The position numbers were made by a program, and so were the translations under genes. A stretch of DNA of 64,000 bases from Taeniopygia guttata (lineage: Eukaryota > Chordata > Aves > Passeriformes > Estrildidae). The stretch lies in the NCBI RefSeq assembly GCF_048771995.1, contig NC_133026.1:14348001-14412000 (forward strand), given 5' to 3'. Below, one piece after another: positions 51,401 through 64,000 of the stretch (positions are counted from its first letter, which is position 1; each line of letters begins with the position of its first letter). The notes under the pieces were generated by a model that saw nothing but the letters and a program-made list of their open reading frames with translations, had not been told where the DNA came from and made no database searches.

Positions 51401-52379
51401 GTTCAGTGTTTTTGGTGAGGAGATACTATTGGCAAATTCTTCAGCAGCTTCTGCAAGTCTTACCCAGCAGGTGATATTTATGGACTGTTTACAAGATTTT
51501 CACATGTGGTGTTTTAAAGGGGTTTGTAACTTTTATGCTCATCCATCCAGTTTATTTATTTTGCAAAAATCCCGCTCCAAAGGTCAGCTATGTTCTGTCT
51601 GTCTCAGCAACTCCAGGCCTAGGGAAAAATGCTGAATGTAATCTCAGCATGAAGTAGTTATACAAATGTGCTTTTAAACATAGTAGAGATGGTTTTGTGT
51701 CTTGTTCTCATATATCTTAGACTTTGTGTCTCTTGGCTTTACACATCATTTAGATGAGAACACTGTTGAGTACCTCTTTTACATTCAAATTATGTATTTG
51801 TGCTCTTTTGTGTGGAAATGTCTGTATATTTTCAACACTTCTCAGTTCATGTGAAAGCAGACAGGAATAAACCAAGGAGACAAAGATTATGTCAAAGTGG
51901 CTGAATAATACTGAAATGATCATGATGCATCTATTCTTCTTTTCAAAATCTTCAGAATAAACCCTTCTTTCCACCTTTCAAGCAGTGGAAGGAAATTTGT
52001 TTCCAACCCCTTTCAGCCTCACACTCTGCTCTGGGTGTTGGGTTCCCAGCTCTGACTCTTCCCCTCTGCTCCAGCTGATTCATGCCTGGAGGCCAAACCC
52101 TAATACTGCCTTTTCTTCCTTACCTGACAGCAAAACAGAATACCTTCTCCTTTTTTTTACTGTATCTTATCCTTTTAACTAAATAGATCCCATGCTTAGT
52201 AATAAATTGCAGGTGAAATTATGCAATTATGCAAAAATCATGCTCTCATCTGATTGATTCATTTTGCAAGTAAAAAGCATGCTTGCACACAGGGAAGTCA
52301 CAGATCAGCTTTTTAATGTATATCCTAAAAGTCACTGTAGCTGGGAGGTATTAAGTACCTCAGAGTTATATTTCCTGTA
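45457..52379 (+). other. NRP1: NRP1 intron 2, middle part
   Basis: No supported exon. GC-richer segments lie at 45720-46240 and 49250-49400. A 176-codon open frame (47428-47958, +) and a 116-codon one (45886-46236, -) have no recognised relatives. The stretch 47080-47310 looks like conserved regulatory DNA, with two ATTGCTAATAA copies 27 bp apart (47186 and 47213). Confidence 0.65.
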
Positions 52380-52930
52380 TGTCTTGGTTTAACCTGGCAG
52401 GTAGCTAACTATCACACAGCTGTGTTTGGTCCTCCCCATACCCAGTGGGATGGGGGAGAGAATGTGGGGGGAAAAAAAGTACAATTTATGAGTTGAGATA
52501 AAGACTGTTTAATAGGAGAGAAGTGGAAGGGAAAATAATAATAACAATAACAATAACAGTAACAGTAATAATGTACAAAATAAGTGATGCACAGTGCAGT
52601 TGCTCACCATCCAATGACCAATGTCCAGCCAAGTGCATGCAGCCACCAGCCAACTTCCACTCTAATTTATCAACTGAGCATGACACTGCATGGTTTGGAA
52701 TATCCTTCTGGTCAGCTGTCCCAGCTGTGTCTCTTCAGTTCTTGTACCCCCAGTCTACTCCCTTGTCAGGTGATATGAGAAGCTGAAAAGTCTTTGACTT
52801 AGAGTAAACACTGCTCAGCAACAACTGAAAGATCGCTGTTATCAATATAATTTTTAGCTTAAATTCAAAATACAGCACTGTACTACCCACTAGGAAGAAC
52901 ATTAACACTATTATGGTCAAAGCTGGGACA
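52380..52930 (-). mobile_element. Solo LTR of an avian ERVL-type endogenous retrovirus
   Basis: A 551-bp block begins TG and ends CA and is flanked by a perfect 5-bp target duplication, CTGTA at 52375-52379 and 52931-52935. It contains segments I recognise from a common avian LTR: GTGGGATGGGGGAGAGAATG (52445), TTGAGATAAAGACTGTTTAA (52494), TGGAATATCCTTCTGGTCAG (52696) and ACACTGCTCAGCAACAACTG (52808). The 5-bp duplication fits ERVL-class integration. Related copies carry a TATA box in the opposite orientation, so sense is probably the minus strand; here that box has decayed to TTGATAAATT. No internal retroviral sequence is present, so it arose by LTR-LTR recombination. An A/C/T-rich microsatellite (52536-52572) has grown inside it. 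Confidence 0.88.
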
Positions 52931-52935
52931 CTGTA

Positions 52936-55900
52936 GAACACCAGTTATAAAAATTCAACAGATACTTGAATAGTTGAATCTCTCATTCACAAAAGCAATA
53001 TGATTACAGAGAATTATTTGTATAATGTTTGATTTGTGATATATGTGTATAATCAATTGCAAATTATGTGCTTTTCAAACATCTGCTGCAGTTTATTGTG
53101 AGTCTATTAGATGATATCTAATAGCCAGTAAGAAATTATGTGTAAGAAATCCTTTACCTCTTTTCTGTCAGGAGAGCCCTGTAATTCAAACGAAGGCTGT
53201 CTATCTTCTTTTTTATATCAGTCTTCTGGATTTGAGGATTTGAGCTTTCTGCTGAACTATCATGAAAATACATTGATGTTGTTTTCATGTGTGCCATAAG
53301 AAGCCTGGTTTTTGACCAAGAGGCAAAGCAGCTGTACATGTGAAATATATGTGAAAACTGGCACAGCTTGAAAACAGGCATTAGTTCAAAGTCATGAAAG
53401 AATGTTCTTAGAAAAATAAAATCCATGTTTTCAAGTCAAAATCACAAAATTCTTATTTTCATCAGCTACCTGGTAATATCACAAGCACTATTTCTTTTAG
53501 GATTACAACCCAGGAGTATAGATTCCCTTTGCTCTTAGGAGTCTGTCATACCTGCTTCAGAGGCAAGATATCTGGTTTCTTATAGGATATACTGGGAGGT
53601 TTGCAGTTTCTGGTCTTATGTGAGTTTTGTCAGACCGCCACAGTTTATGAATTCCACATTCTTCACTCAAGGAATTCCACGATTCAGCTGCAAGGTATAA
53701 AAGCAGCTATTAATTACACCTACTACTACATGTTTATAGGTGCACCAGGAGAACTTGCCTTGAGCTAGACCTCAGCGGGTTAAATTGCCTCCACTTAAAC
53801 TAATGGAGCTGTGTCAGTTTTCAACTTTGGTGGAGCTGGAGTGGTGGGACAGGATGGGATGCACATCCTGCAATCAGGACCAGAAAATCTCTTTGAGAAA
53901 GACTTGAACATATTTTCCAGTTGCAGATTTCAAATTGCTCTTTAAGAGCTGAGATTCTTCACTCAGTAACATTTTTTCCCCTCCTGACAGCATCGCATTT
54001 CTGCTGCCATACCCTCTGCTACCAAAATCTGAAGAGTTTGGCTAGATGCCAGAGAGGAGAGTGTAGCTGCAGAGTGCAGGGTTTTGGGTTCCCTGTTAGG
54101 TAAGGTGTCTGTCATGGTCCTCTGCCCAGTACAGTTGTTGCATGTCTCCCCTGGGGCTCTTGGTCTCAGACACAGGGCAGTGTCGGGTGTGTTTTTCTTT
54201 TTTATTTTCTTCTCAGCCTGGAAAAAGTTCTGTTCTCTCTGTGGGAATTTAACTTACGTAGAGACTGTGGGACTGGGACTGCAGCTTACTCTGTTATACC
54301 TAATTAACCCTGAGGATTCATTTCCACAACACAGAACTAGGCCAAGTATATAGGTAGCTTTACAAAAGAAAATTAGGGATTTTCAATGAAGACATGGAAT
54401 ATCCACAATTACATTTCACATGATACAAAATAATTAAGGGATATAAGCCATAATGGTTCATGGCACAATCCAAGTTCTAACAGATGGGGATACAATAAAA
54501 TTTACCCATGGGAAAGTGATTTTGTATTTGTAGAGGTGGGTGTATTCCATTTACTTCTGTATTTATGTTAGATGAATGTTTATATTTGTATAAACATTAA
54601 GGAAAAGCATCATTTTATAACCTCTGGGTATTTTTACCATTTCTTTAAAATACAGAAGTAATTGCTGCATACTTCTTAAAGAATAAAAGGAAAAAAATTA
54701 AAACTCTTGGTTTTCCCACCCACACATTTCTCTTCACTTCATATATCCCAGCCCTCAGATTGCCCCTCCCTCTGCAAAAGCCTGGGAAAAGATTCACAAG
54801 CACATGTGAAAAATGATAGTTTCACATGGTTGTAGTAGGTTCACATCCTTATTATGTAAATGAGTGGTTTTGGTTTGGGCGTCTCTTTTGTGGCTTTTGT
54901 GCAGATGGTTAAATGCTTAAAGACAGTGGGCCAAATTGTTCCTACTGGAATTTCACTGGCTTTGGCTGAACTACACCAGGAATCGAAATGGGCCATGGAA
55001 CCAAAATCTATTTTTGCATATAATGAAATAGTCAAATGGGTAATGGGATTGCTGCACAGTAGCAGAAAGGAAGAAGCAGCCATGAGGAGATTTCCCTCTG
55101 TCTCTTTGGTTACGAATGAAGTACCTGGAGAACAACAGATTTGAGAAGCTTCACTTTGTGCCTGTGATCTGCACTTCCTCCAGCCAGGTAAGCACAGAGC
55201 TGTGTGCTGGAGACTGATTAATTAGCCCAAGCCAGTTGCAAAATTGTTAGGAAACAAGTGGTGTCTGTTTTCTTCTGCACAGGATGCCAAGAGATGTATT
55301 TAAAGTGTGAGAGTCAAAGGTCAGTTTGACATCATGTACTCTAAGAAAGAGCTCTTGCTTAGATCCCTGTTTCATGTTAGAAATGCTGTCTGCAAGCCGT
55401 GAGGTTATTCTACTTGATAAGAGGAGTAAGATTAATCTGCAGCAAGGAAAATTTAGGTTAAATATTATGAAAAATGTTGTAACTGTGAGATCACTTAAAC
55501 AAAGTAGCAGGCTGTCAGGGGAGACAGTCAAGGCTGGAAGTGACACTTTTCTATCAGTGCTGGTTGGGAGAATAATTAATAAGCATTTCCCCATGAAGGG
55601 GGAGTGGCACCCAGCTCCCCCAGAGGCTTCTGCCAAACCAAAGGAGCCGAGGGATCTCACAGATATGCTTGGAGCTAATGCTTATGTACAGATAAAATGG
55701 AACTTTCTGAAAGGACTTTTACAACCTCTTCTCAGCTTGTGTTACGTATTCTAAATGTAAATTGAATGCAAATGCTTTGAGCTGTTTGCCACAAAGCAAT
55801 TTACAATCTCCTACGCTAAATCTGAGCCACTGGAAATATAAGGGTTCGTGGTAATTCTTCATATAATTCTTTAGAAACTAATTGGGTTACAACAGGAAAA

Positions 55901-58900
55901 AGGTCTGCTCCCAATCTCTATCATCTCTTATGCCCATTTCATTTATTTTTCACAAAATTCTTGTTATAATTTAATATCTCTAAGTTTGTAAGCAATGTCT
56001 TCCTCTATCCAAGTTAATGATCGTGTTGTCATTGCATTCAATGAGAAAATGCCTAAGTTAGATGCGTGGCTCAAGTTCTAAACATTCTGCTTAGTTTTTA
56101 TCCTCAAATTGTTCAAGCTTATCTACTCTCACTAAACCAGGGATAATAAGGTATCTTTCTTTCTATCTTTATTCTGGAAAGGTAAAATTTGTCATTTTCT
56201 AGCATTATATCCAAGTACAGCAAATTGCAAAACAAGCCCCTCTACATGATTTTGGGGATCCAAAAATCAGTGAGTCTTATGTTGATTTTCAAAATCAGAT
56301 TAGTCTCTGTCCCTAATTTATGCCAACAAAAATGTCAAATCTTCTTAACAAAGGGCCTAAGAATTATGGCCTTGATAATAACAGAAAATCTGAACTTAGC
56401 AGTTTTATAGATTGATCTGTGTCTAAAAACCTCTAGTAAATGTTTTTCTCCACCATCTCCAGTGAAGTAGTGTTTCATAAAAGCAAACATTCATTTTGTC
56501 CAGTAACCGGGGTTTTGGCAAAGTGAAGGGGAGCATAGGCAACATGGTGTTTAATCCATAGCTTTCTGTCTACTGCACCCTACAGAGCCACAACCCAGGC
56601 AACCAGAAGAAAGAGATCAAAAGGCTTTAAAAACGTCAGGCAACAGGATCTCATTTAAATTATTAGGTGAGATGCCCTCTTGGGTTTGACAATAGCAAAA
56701 CATACCACATAGCCTGTTTTCTTCTCTCTCTTTATGCTGATTTTGACAGGCTGCTGCAATTGCATGTAGAAATTGTACTTCTGCTCTCCAGCATCACTTT
56801 GGACACTGTTTGAAAATGTGTTTTTGTACAACAGTGTAATATACAAAGGTATTTGAGTCATGCAGAAACTGGGAGATTTGTAACAGGTTCTGAACCCGTA
56901 TTGACTGAAATAAAACTTATTTGATGAAAAATAAGCCAGAAACCTGCCTTAGGTGAAGCTGATAAGCACTTGGGGAACACAGAAGGGCTTATCTGTAATT
57001 CTGCTAAGTGATTCAGCTTTAAAAATTGTGCATTTGTAACTCACATACATATGCTAAAAGGTTTTTTGAGTTTTCAACAATTGAAATAGTTAAAACCGTA
57101 TAAGCAGAGATTTTTTTGTCTTGTTATTTGGATTGGCTTTATTGCAGAAAGATAGATACAGTTCCAACCTGATGTCATACTGCGGAACATTAAAACCTAT
57201 TTCCCAAGCTCTGTGTGTAACCTCTATGCTGCTAAATCCTTGTGCATGAATAGTCTCACTGACGTCAGCAAAAGCAGGGCTGCACAGTCTAATTCTTAAA
57301 ATAAGTCATGTTCATATAAATTCCTGCTGCTGTCGTTTTTATCTCAGATTTTGTATGGTAGAGCATATGGCCTGAATGTGAGACTGGCTGAATATTAAAA
57401 TTCTCCATCTTAGTGAGTAATTCATGTTTCTAAATCGTATGAGTAGTGGATAGGACTGATTTAAAAAGCTCCAATCAGTCAAGACTTATGTGCTTAACAT
57501 GAAAGAAATACAAATAGAAGGTCATCAATATACACATGATTAACGATCACACTTAAAAGCAGTTTTAACCATGCCTCCTAATCATGGATTTGCACGTCTG
57601 TGTGTCGGTCTGTATGAAGGATGGGCTGAAAGAAGGGGAAAAATATCTCAGCACTGTTCTGTGTTCCTTACTTATGTTAATGCCTTTGGGATTCTTTGCA
57701 GAATAACACAGATATTGCAGATTTAGGAAAACAAAAGAGGCTACTTTTAGGATTCAATTCATATGAAACCATGTTCACTCACCTTATAGCAACTCCCTGA
57801 ATTTTTTCTCACAATTATGTTGGCTAAATGCAGATGGGCAGGAGACTGCAAAATTAAACAGGGCAGGACTTGCATCCCTCAGGATTAAATGCATGTTGAG
57901 GAGGAGCAAGCTTCTGGGTGTAAAGGGTGCTGTTCATACCTGCATGTCACATTCAGAATGCTTCACCACAGAAAGGTGTTTGCTAATGTGCTCTCATCCT
58001 CTCGTGCTGCCCCAGGTACCTAAGACAATTCCTACATGGCAAATGAAGGGAGAGTCATTTATAACGTGCCAGACTCACGCTAAGGCTGGCAGGGAATATC
58101 ATTAACCTCACGAGTCTTGATGTGACTGAAGAGGCTCGAGATCTGTATGGGAGACAAGTCTGAAAATTAACAGCCTCGTTAATCAAATCACAATGTTTTG
58201 GCAATTTCATGGTGTGTATGCAATCTATCCTGTATACAATTTAGCTAAGGCTTTTATGCAACAAGAGGTTTTTTTGCAATAACTTTATGTGAAAAGACTC
58301 CACCTCACAGAAAAATTACTGGATTGTATCCTGATTATCAAAGAGTAAAAAAGTATAATAAGATGAGATTCAAATAGAAAATCCTGCCAGGATTATGAAG
58401 GAGGTCGCATACCTCCTTTTTTCCTACTCTGTTTTACTGACAGCAATATAATCATCATCATCACTTATTTAGATAGTCTAGGGGAAAGCTGGCCAACCTC
58501 TCACACCTGAGCTCAGGTACTGGAAATACTCCTCTTCAAAGCAGAAATCCTTTGAATCCACTTGCCCAATGTGTTTAGTCAAGAGTGAAACAAGAATGGA
58601 TAACCTGCTGGAGCACCCTACCGTGACATGCCAGAGCATGTCCCTCAGATAACCAGTTCTCCAAAGCAACAGGTCACTCAGGGTAACTCAGAGTAAATCT
58701 GTGTCCCTCAGATGTCAAACAATCATTTTCTGCTGAAGTATAGGCTGTGCCCCAAATCCTTTATTTTTCAGGCTCCTTGTAAGTACCTACCCTAAGGAGC
58801 TTAAGGATACATGTTTTCCTTTTCTGCACCTAGGGATTTATGCAGAGGGCTTATTATTACTTCTGAGTATTAATTGTCTAAATCCCTGAACATCTAGGCA

Positions 58901-61900
58901 AGGCTACATCAATGATTATTTCTGGGTTATAGAGAAATGTTGTTGCTTGTTATAATGGGCTTCATAGAAGGTTTGATGTAATGGCAACAGTATGGAATGG
59001 AGAGTCACAAAAAAGACAGTATTTTAGGTCTCTTTGTTCTTATCTTATTATTGTCCATCTTCAAGGGTAAAATTTTGAAATCACAGCTAAAAAGGGTTAG
59101 AAGCAAGAATGAAGAGCTGTCAACTAAATATATATATTTACAAGAGATGTATTGAATCGTGAAATTAATGACAGTGTCACTAGTACTGTGGCCATCTCAG
59201 TTTATCCTGTGCCTTCAAACTCTTTCAGAGAAATACCAGTACCTGATTTTCCAATCCAGAAAGCTGTGGCACAGGGAAGTTAGCTGACATTTGGCTTCAC
59301 TGAAAAGCCATGGCAGATATAAAGACCTTGCTTTCAGCCTTCCAGTCCAGTGTCTGCCCACTTTCACCCATCAGCTCCTATGTCCCTAAATGACCTAACT
59401 AAGCCCCATGGTACTGAGGGTCATCTAGGCTCACATTTGCCTCTTAAAATACCAACTCTCTCTAGTCTCACAGCTTTATGTCCCTGCTAACTACAGAACA
59501 GAACAGAGCTGTAACAAACCAGAGAGCGTACAGCTGACTGAACAGGCAACCCCTGAGCAGCCTAATTCCTTTCCAATGCTCCTGCCTTCCCAGAAAGTTG
59601 TTGTGATGAAAGCAGAATGACTCCCAGCTTCCAACCTGCTGCAGGTTGGGTATTTGCATCTGCACTGCAGTCAAAGCCAGGACTGCAGCATCCATAGCAG
59701 TGCCAGATACTTGCCCAGTTAGTGGCAAAGCTGTGGTGGCACAGGATTTATTGTTCCTGGTGGGAACATTCAGCACTGAGCAGAGTCTATGACATTATAA
59801 GTACCTCAGCCAGTTAAATAAAAACAGTTCAGACATGTGTTGTAATCACATCTCCAAATGCAAGGATTGCAGGTTTTGGTAGAGTTTATCACTGCTCTGA
59901 GCAGCACCATTAACAAGCAATACTGTGATTTTCCCAGAGCACAGTGCTGTGCAGAAACCTTAGGTTCTTTCCAGCTGACATATCCTTTTGTTGCTGGCAT
60001 GAAACATGTTTCCATGATCCTTATCCCTGAGGGGAAAAAAGAGGTAATCCTTCATCAGTTCGTCTATTATCCATCTGCTAGTTTTGATTTTTGTTAATTC
60101 CCACGTGGAATTTTTACAGGGGAAGGGACTAAGATTTGAAATTTTTCTCAACGTTGTCTGGCTGGAGCGGTTCCTTTAGTAGCCATGCAGCAATCACATA
60201 AGGACAGAGGACACTTTGTTGTACCTGTTTGAGGAGTAATGTTCAGTAATTGAGGAAAAGCTGAAAAATAGGATGTTATATGCCAAATACGTGAAAATTC
60301 AATTTGGTGGAGCTGTTTCAGGAATCTGTTCATCACAACATGTTGGCACCTTGTAGGATTGTGCCTCTCCAGTGGTCTGTAAGTTTCCTAACATCCTTTT
60401 GTTCAGAGAGAAAGAGGAACTGGCTTTACAGTGCCTGCGAGACCAAATCCAGGTTAAAGCTAATGAGGAATGCGAACAATTAATTTGTTGACAAGGTTTT
60501 CTTTTTTCTGCATGTTTCGGGGAAGGGGGGTGGTTATTACCATTTCCCTCCATAATAAAAAACAGGATCCTGTGTCTTGGAAATGTTTACAGTGTAACAA
60601 AACGAGGTTATGTTACACTGTAAAATTTTAAAGGAGGACTAGCAGGGACACCTAGACTCAGCAGCATGAAACCCATGAGCTGTTCAGACAGGAAGGGTTT
60701 GTATTTTAAAGTTATGAAAATTATGAAAATTATGTTTCAGTCTGAGATAAAAACAAGTGGTTTTGACACAAAGGTTGAGAACTTTACAGCTACAGACCCT
60801 CCCCTGCCAGGCACCAACAGTTTTATTCAAAGTAGGGGCGAAACAGGATGCATTTACCACCTGGCTCAAAGCTGGGTGTGCTGTTGGTTATTTGGGTGCT
60901 GAGTGAACAAACCACAGGTCTCTCTTTCATTGCCACATTGCAAGGTGGCAGTGTTTGGGTACTGCTGGCCAGGGAGGACAGCTCCAGAGGGGCACTGTGT
61001 GCCCTGTAGCGCAGCACCCTGGGGTCTGCACCACCCCACAGAGCACGGGGAGTGTTTGCAGCAGAAGGATGGAGGCTGTGCTGCCAAAAGGAGTCCCCGA
61101 GTCCCTCTGTGCAAGTCAGACATCTCTGTGAGCCTGCTCAGAATGCTCAAAGTGAGGAAAGGGATGGTGTATTATCTCATTTCCTTCCCAGACTTCCTAC
61201 TACTGTTTTGGGCAATTTATACCTTTAAGAATGCATAAGGCAAACAAACCTTGTTCTCCCTAGTGTGTGAAAGCCTGTCTTTTGCATTATTAAACCATAA
61301 AGGAAAGCCTGGCGTTATCTCGCGCAGATTCTCTGCACGTACAGGAGGATCCGGCCCAAACACATTTCACGGCTTGTCTGTCTGAGTTAGTGTGCTGCTT
61401 GCCAGGAGTGAGGGAGAGGAAAGAATCAATGCTTAATACCACTGAGTCTTACACAGGTTGCTCTTGAATGTACTTATCACCACTACGTAGACAAACAAAA
61501 GAAAAAGCATTTATAGATACCTACTGAAAGCATAAACTAAACAAAAGCCATCAAATCAAGATTTTATCCATTTAATTACAGAGTGTTTTCAATATGCAGC
61601 TGCATAATGTTTTATTGCCTTTCAAGGATTATTTATTGTAATTAAAGAAGACTTAGAACACCAATCCCTTATGCATTACAAAAGGAAAGAAGATGCAATG
61701 CCATTTTTGTTTGTAATTCATTGAGTTATTCGCAGATCCCCTTGGTCTGTAAGGTAATGTATTATCATAGTTCCAAGTCACACTGTCCATTTCTCTAAGA
61801 AGAAAGCAAGGGCAGAAGCCTGACCAGTGAAATTCACAAAACATATCAACATCATAATCCATAGTAACAGCTCTTTCCTGAAGAGTGTCTTTTTCTTGAT

Positions 61901-64000
61901 TACAGCTGTCGAAGCAGCCTGTACAAGGATGGGAGAGTGGTTCTAGGAGAACATTACTTCTGACCTCAAAAGCAGCAATTTCTTTGTGAGTGTGCTACTC
62001 CTGACTTAGGTTTTACGCTGCCCTGATTTCAAAGGCAGGGTCATCTCACAGCCATGCCGCTCCAAAATAGATCTAGCATCCACTGAGTATGAGTCCGAAT
62101 GCTCAGCAGATTTAAGAGTATATCTGAAGAAGTTGGACTGATGAGGAAGGAAAAGGAAGTGCAAAGAAGACAAACTTAGTCCCATTTAATGAATACTTCC
62201 TTGACATTTGTGCAGCTCCTGCTGGGGATTTGAGCTGGCATGCTCAATTCAGTATGGTCCCAATTACTGAAGCCCCTGAGCTGTGTATGTGTTTGTGTTG
62301 TGTGTATGTCCATTATCCTGCTTGCTTTCCAAAATATTAAGTACAAGAAGAAAACTATACAAAATTGTTTAGCAAACACTTGTGAATTCTGATAGGTTTT
62401 CCACTTAGTTTTCCATTTTAAATTAGTGTAGGGCAATGCACCTCAGATGCAATGCCACTAAACCCTGTAAATCTGTACCAGAGATGATGCTGATCTGCTG
62501 TGCACATTTTCCTTCCTGTAAGTCATTATCACATGCCTCTCTTTCTAAGACATTTTTATGAAAGGTGGATCACTGGGGTGGGTTTTTTTTTGCATGGCTG
62601 GTTTGCCCCACATTCCAGCTATAACAATGCAGTTTCACTGGGCACTGGGTCATATGGCTGACCTCAGCTAACAAGCTCTTCCTGTTTTTAGGCTACTGGG
62701 AAGGTTTATTGGCCACTGTTTTCCTCTTTTCTAAAGACATAGTTATTTCTTAAGACCCATATAAATCATAAGGTCACAAAACACATAAAAACTGTGACAT
62801 TCTCTGTGATATAGGATAAAAATGAACTAAATTGAGGCTTAGCAGCTTTAAACATCTATGGTATATTTTATCATAAGATAAATACATTTATTTAAGTTAT
62901 ATATACTTTTCAGTTCTAGGATTCCCACAACCAAATGGCAATAAAGTTGCTCAATGGGACAAACTTTTGTATACTGATGTTTCAAATTGATGCAGTTTAA
63001 CTGTGAGCTCTATTACAAAAACAAAATACTGTAACTCTGAAACACTTTAAATAGTGAGCTATTTGCAATAAGCATTAAGTAATCATACTTTATAGGAAAA
63101 TCATAATTCTGAGGGTAATATTGAATTTCCTAATGCAGCTTTCAAGAGCAGAATCTCAGGAAGAAGTTGCACTCGTGTTGGATTGACACACTGATGTGTG
63201 CAAAACCAAACTGCACCTGTAAGGACATGCATGGGTTATCAACAGAGTTTTTATTTATAATATCTCTACTGAAATTAGACAACAAATTAATAGAAAAGCA
63301 TTGGCATTAATTACTATAGTTTAAATCAACATAGTCTGCTTCCCTGTTCTCATCTGCTCTAGTGGTTTTGAAATGAACATCTTCCAGGCTGAGTTTCCCA
63401 GGCTGTTCTCTGGCTGAGAATGAACTTTAGGAAAAAAACATCTGAAATTATTCAGGTTTTTTCTTATATAAAGAATATAAAAATATACACACAGAAACAC
63501 ACACACATATGTGTATACATGTCCCAGTTGCAAAACAGAAGACAAGCCATGGGACTTTTTCAGGCAGACCTTCAACCACACTTAGTCAGATCAGAAGTCT
63601 GGAATTTGAAAGCACCATCCTTGAGTAAATGTTCCTTGCACTGCTCTTAGGAAATATCACTCAGATTTCACAAAGCCAGGGCTCCTTTAAAGTTGCCAAT
63701 CCTAAGTATTACTCATGTGCTCAAGGGTTGTTTGTTAAAGTGGCAATGTACACAACCAAATGATTTTGTGCTGAGATAACGGCTCGCCAGGAAACATGCA
63801 GACACTGTAAGTGGGTTGATCTCTGAACTACAAATGTTTCTTATTCAGCTTTGTGTGCCTCCTGTGCCAGAGAGCACTCCTAGATGTTATAGCCAGGCAC
63901 TTTGCCTTCCCAAGTTTGTATTATAAGAACAAAATAAGGAGACGGTTTCCATCTAGATGTTACAATAGTCTGCCAAACGTCTTCTCAGCATTATGAGAAT
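52936..64000 (+). other. NRP1: NRP1 intron 2, distal part, running off the window
   Basis: No exon 3 or other gene was recognised to the end of the window, so intron 2 is at least 33.8 kb. Noted contents are the inverted repeat at 60586-60624, a GC-rich patch at 60940-61120, an AC/GT-rich run at 63485-63520, and a possible regulatory element at 58040-58240 with homeodomain-type and AACAATG-like words. Confidence 0.65.
60586..60624. repeat. Perfect 14-bp inverted repeat with 11-nt loop
   Basis: The arms TTTACAGTGTAACA (60586-60599) and TGTTACACTGTAAA (60611-60624) are exact reverse complements, separated by 11 bases containing ACGAGG. After a two-base internal loop, AAA at 60581-60583 can pair with TTT at 60627-60629, giving a 17-bp stem. 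It is the clearest hairpin I noticed in the window; its role is unknown. Confidence 0.9.

Noticed and set aside
52523..52786. 87-codon frame within the LTR
   Set aside because: Lies in the non-coding LTR and its internal microsatellite; no retroviral protein resemblance.

Overview
This is an animal nuclear window, most likely from a bird. It holds the 5' end of one recognisable protein-coding gene, neuropilin-1 (NRP1), on the + strand. The protein match comes from two exons: exon 1 (26765-26831, start codon and signal peptide) and exon 2 (30013-30187, start of the first CUB domain). They join in frame with consensus splice sites. A bird is inferred from an avian-type ERVL solo LTR at 52380-52930 with intact 5-bp target duplications, a CR1-like LINE tail at 45405-45456, and low overall repeat density. 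I cannot name the species.

Layout. Positions 1 to about 25500 are AT-rich, non-coding upstream DNA without a supportable gene. They hold a decayed L2-like LINE reverse-transcriptase fossil (11990-12930), a two-variant hexanucleotide array (16285-16398), a GGTT array (23507-23558) and stretches that look like developmental regulatory DNA. Positions 25560-26990 are the NRP1 CpG-island promoter, 5' UTR and exon 1. The promoter has a polypurine/G-rich block and the UTR has three upstream ATGs. The 5' UTR also appears to carry its own 187-bp intron. Intron 1 is 26832-30012. Exon 2 sits in a second CpG-rich patch and is followed at once by two minisatellites: a 12-bp GC-rich array and a 16-bp GT-rich array that contains about a dozen copies of a splice-donor motif. 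From 30188 to the window end everything appears to be intron 2 (at least 33.8 kb). I did not find exon 3.

Function. NRP1 is a single-pass membrane co-receptor for class 3 semaphorins and VEGF-A, used in axon guidance and angiogenesis. Nearly all the rest of the window is regulatory, repetitive or neutral DNA. The best candidates for a second look are the LINE fossil, the possible 5' UTR intron, the splice-donor-rich minisatellite after exon 2, and a perfect 14-bp inverted repeat at 60586-60624.
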